A DNA stretch of 32,827 nucleotides from NCBI GenBank assembly GCA_946480575.1, contig CAMLKF010000013.1, positions 1-32,827 of the forward strand, read 5' to 3'. Of this stretch, positions 31,794 to 32,827 are shown one piece after another. The translations under genes and the position numbers were made by a program. The DNA is from an uncultured Nitrososphaera sp. (lineage in GTDB: Archaea > Thermoproteota > Nitrososphaeria > Nitrososphaerales > Nitrososphaeraceae). Numbering within the stretch: the first letter of the stretch is position 1; each line of letters begins with the position of its first letter. Below the pieces are notes generated by a model. It was not told the origin of the DNA, did no database searches, and saw only the letters and a list, made by a program, of their open reading frames with translations.

Positions 31794-31967
31794 TCAGTAG
31801 ACCGACTCTGCGCTTGGACGCAGTCCCCTTCTGTAGCTTGCGTGGCCGCAGTCTTGGCACTTGTAGAGCCTCCTGCGTTTGTACGTGTAGATGGTCTCTT
31901 GGTCTTCGATCGTTTCATGGCGCGTCTTTACCATGCAGCGATCGCAGAAGCGGAGCTCGGTTATCAT
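31794..31967 (-). CDS. Zinc-ribbon micro-protein upstream of the methyltransferase
   Basis: A 57-aa protein: MITELRFCDRCMVKTRHETI, a charged spacer, and RRRLYKCQDCGHASYRRGLR. The two CxxC knuckles (Cys8/11, Cys37/40) are 25 residues apart, a zinc ribbon with a basic face, as in RNA- or protein-binding ribbons of the translation machinery. ATG start; ATATATATATT at 31994-32004 lies 32 nt upstream, so the mRNA is probably leaderless. The methyltransferase ATG is 19 bp after its stop: the pair is an operon, and the ribbon could be the substrate or cofactor of the enzyme. Confidence 0.72.
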   Translation of the reverse strand: MITELRFCDRCMVKTRHETIEDQETIYTYKRRRLYKCQDCGHASYRRGLRPSAESVY

Positions 31968-31993
31968 GTAAGCTATAATGCGCCAACAATTTT

Positions 31994-32004
31994 AATATAT
32001 ATAT
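31994..32004 (-). promoter_or_regulatory. TATA box for the zinc-ribbon/methyltransferase operon
   Basis: Alternating A/T run on the minus strand, 32 nt before ATG 31967. Confidence 0.55.
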
Positions 32005-32066
32005 TGGTGCATCCTGGTGACTATAATAACAAAGTTGACATATTCCGGTTTATATATAGCCGCCAC

Positions 32067-32333
32067 ATGGTATACAACCTTGAATTGCCTGAATCCCAGA
32101 TTATTCAGCTCGACTGAGACATCACGAAGCGACTATCATTGGGAGTTGACGAAAATTTTCTCAGGACCAGCAACCTAACCCCACAGGAAGCAAAAGACCT
32201 TGTCAAATGGTTGCTGTACCTTAGATAGAGTGATACAGGGACGAAAGCGAAAATGGGGGAAATGAGGCGCCAATTGCTTGATGACAAGTCCGTTTACCCG
32301 ACACTGGTGGAGGTTCTTTCAGTGCTGGATTGA
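32067..32333 (+). pseudogene. Probable relic with two in-frame stops
   Basis: From ATG 32067 one plus frame reads MVYNLELPESQIIQLD, TGA at 32115-32117, DITKRLSLGVDENFLRTSNL, TPQEAKDLVKWLLYLR, TAG at 32226-32228, then MGEMRRQLLDDKSVYPTLVE, VLSVLD and TGA. All pieces are in a single frame and read like a soluble helical protein of about 88 residues. Family not recognised. A TTTATATATAG element is just upstream. Nonsense mutations without frameshifts suggest recent loss. Confidence 0.45.
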
Positions 32334-32365
32334 TTCACTAATCTGTCGTGCTATTGCAAAGGCAA

Positions 32366-32657
32366 ATGTTTATGAGTGAAATTTCCAACAATGTGGGCAT
32401 ATGTGTCACAAGCGTGGTGCTCTTTGTATTGACATTTAAGGTCCTGGGACTTTTGCTGGGCTTCGCTGCAGTCTACGAACCTGCACAGGGAAATAAGAGT
32501 GACAGCATTATTGTGTTGCCAGACAGTATTGCTATTGTTAACTGTCGAACCTAATAAAATTAGCGCGCCTGTGTGTTATGTAAAAATATCTGGCTCTGGA
32601 AAAGCGAGCATGACAAACCTCAATTCTGGACAGCCATGCGTCCAAGATTGTGTCTAG
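32366..32657 (+). pseudogene. Possible frameshifted membrane or exported protein
   Basis: From ATG 32366 (or 32372) the first frame gives MFMSEISNNVG followed by the hydrophobic helix ICVTSVVLFVLTFKVLGLLL and stops at 32554. An adjacent frame continues TVEPNKISAPVCYVKISGSG, KASMTNLNSGQPCVQDC to a stop at 32655-32657, a beta-rich, Cys-containing stretch suited to an extracellular domain. A single shift near 32530 would join them. The first part alone could instead be a real small membrane protein of about 60 residues. Confidence 0.3.
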
Positions 32658-32827
32658 TCTAGTATTGAAATCCTGAAAGCCGGCGCCATATACATCGTTT
32701 CAAAAGGTGCTTGGTTGTATAACAATTGTTCATAATCTTCAAGTACTAATCTGCTGGGATATTATTACGATCGAGGTCTAGATAAGTACCATATGTCTTC
32801 TATCCATATGCGTGTTCGCATAAGAAA

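Noticed and set aside
31775..31918. N-terminal extension of the methyltransferase, Ser/Thr/Lys-rich
   Set aside because: It overlaps in another frame a zinc-ribbon gene with a clear TATA box, and no promoter fits the longer start; the extension has the biased composition of a shadow frame.
32658..32827. Right-end 170 bp
   Set aside because: No open frame, RNA fold or repeat that I can support; the feature may continue outside the window.

Overview
The window looks like a chromosomal segment of an ammonia-oxidising thaumarchaeon (Nitrososphaerota), most likely of the soil Nitrososphaera type. The evidence is archaeal: a KH/beta-CASP nuclease of the aCPSF1 (FttA) family, a UPF0147 protein, a YchF-like GTPase with a TGS domain, separate PurS, PurQ and PurL subunits, a TRAM-domain protein, and a tRNA-Thr with a 17-nt intron at the canonical position after base 37. 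TATA-like boxes 25-33 nt upstream of many starts suggest leaderless mRNAs. Coding DNA is about half G+C and the gaps are A+T-rich. No insertion sequence, prophage, CRISPR array or rRNA was found, and the species call is inference.

Layout. 1-2866 (minus): the 5' end of a cation/proton antiporter and a large amylo-alpha-1,6-glucosidase-like enzyme. 2981-4154: a badly frameshifted relic of mannosyl-3-phosphoglycerate synthase. 4147-6398: a small HExxH protein, a zinc-ribbon protein and glycerate 2-kinase. 6399-8724: small zinc-finger and membrane proteins, BirA, and a winged-helix relic. 8757-11889 (mostly minus): YchF-like GTPase with a 77-aa partner, two micro membrane proteins, a 118-aa unknown, a CoA-binding protein and a membrane-anchored beta-rich protein. 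11925-17894 (minus): purine genes purF, purL, purQ and, apart from them, purS; the interval holds a plus-strand CBS-pair gene and a relic of a putative glycolipid-binding protein. 18061-20541: 48-aa protein, TRAM protein, zinc-ribbon protein, unknown, tRNA-Thr, truncated winged-helix gene, phosphoribosyltransferase. 20734-22417 (minus): ABC exporter. 22868-26733 (plus): conserved unknown, site-2 protease, aCPSF1. 26799-29452: C2H2-like micro-proteins, UPF0147, a winged-helix-like protein, a UspA protein and a Ca2+/Na+ exchanger. 29602-31967: GT4 glycosyltransferase whose start lies in a 59-bp triplication, and convergently a zinc-ribbon/methyltransferase pair. 32067-32657: two probable relics.

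How the genes connect. PurF makes phosphoribosylamine, and PurS, PurQ and PurL together make the FGAM synthase of the fourth step. BirA would biotinylate the carrier protein of the acetyl/propionyl-CoA carboxylase used in thaumarchaeal CO2 fixation. Glycerate kinase next to a dead mannosylglycerate synthase suggests loss of a compatible-solute pathway or of one gene copy. The strongest themes are gene decay (two clear multi-frameshift relics and several weaker candidates) and many very small zinc-binding or single-helix membrane proteins, several of which can be placed only by using the promoter position to choose the start. I found no convincing multi-gene novel defence or mobile system; the least expected features are the 59-bp triplication over the glycosyltransferase start and the micro-proteins.
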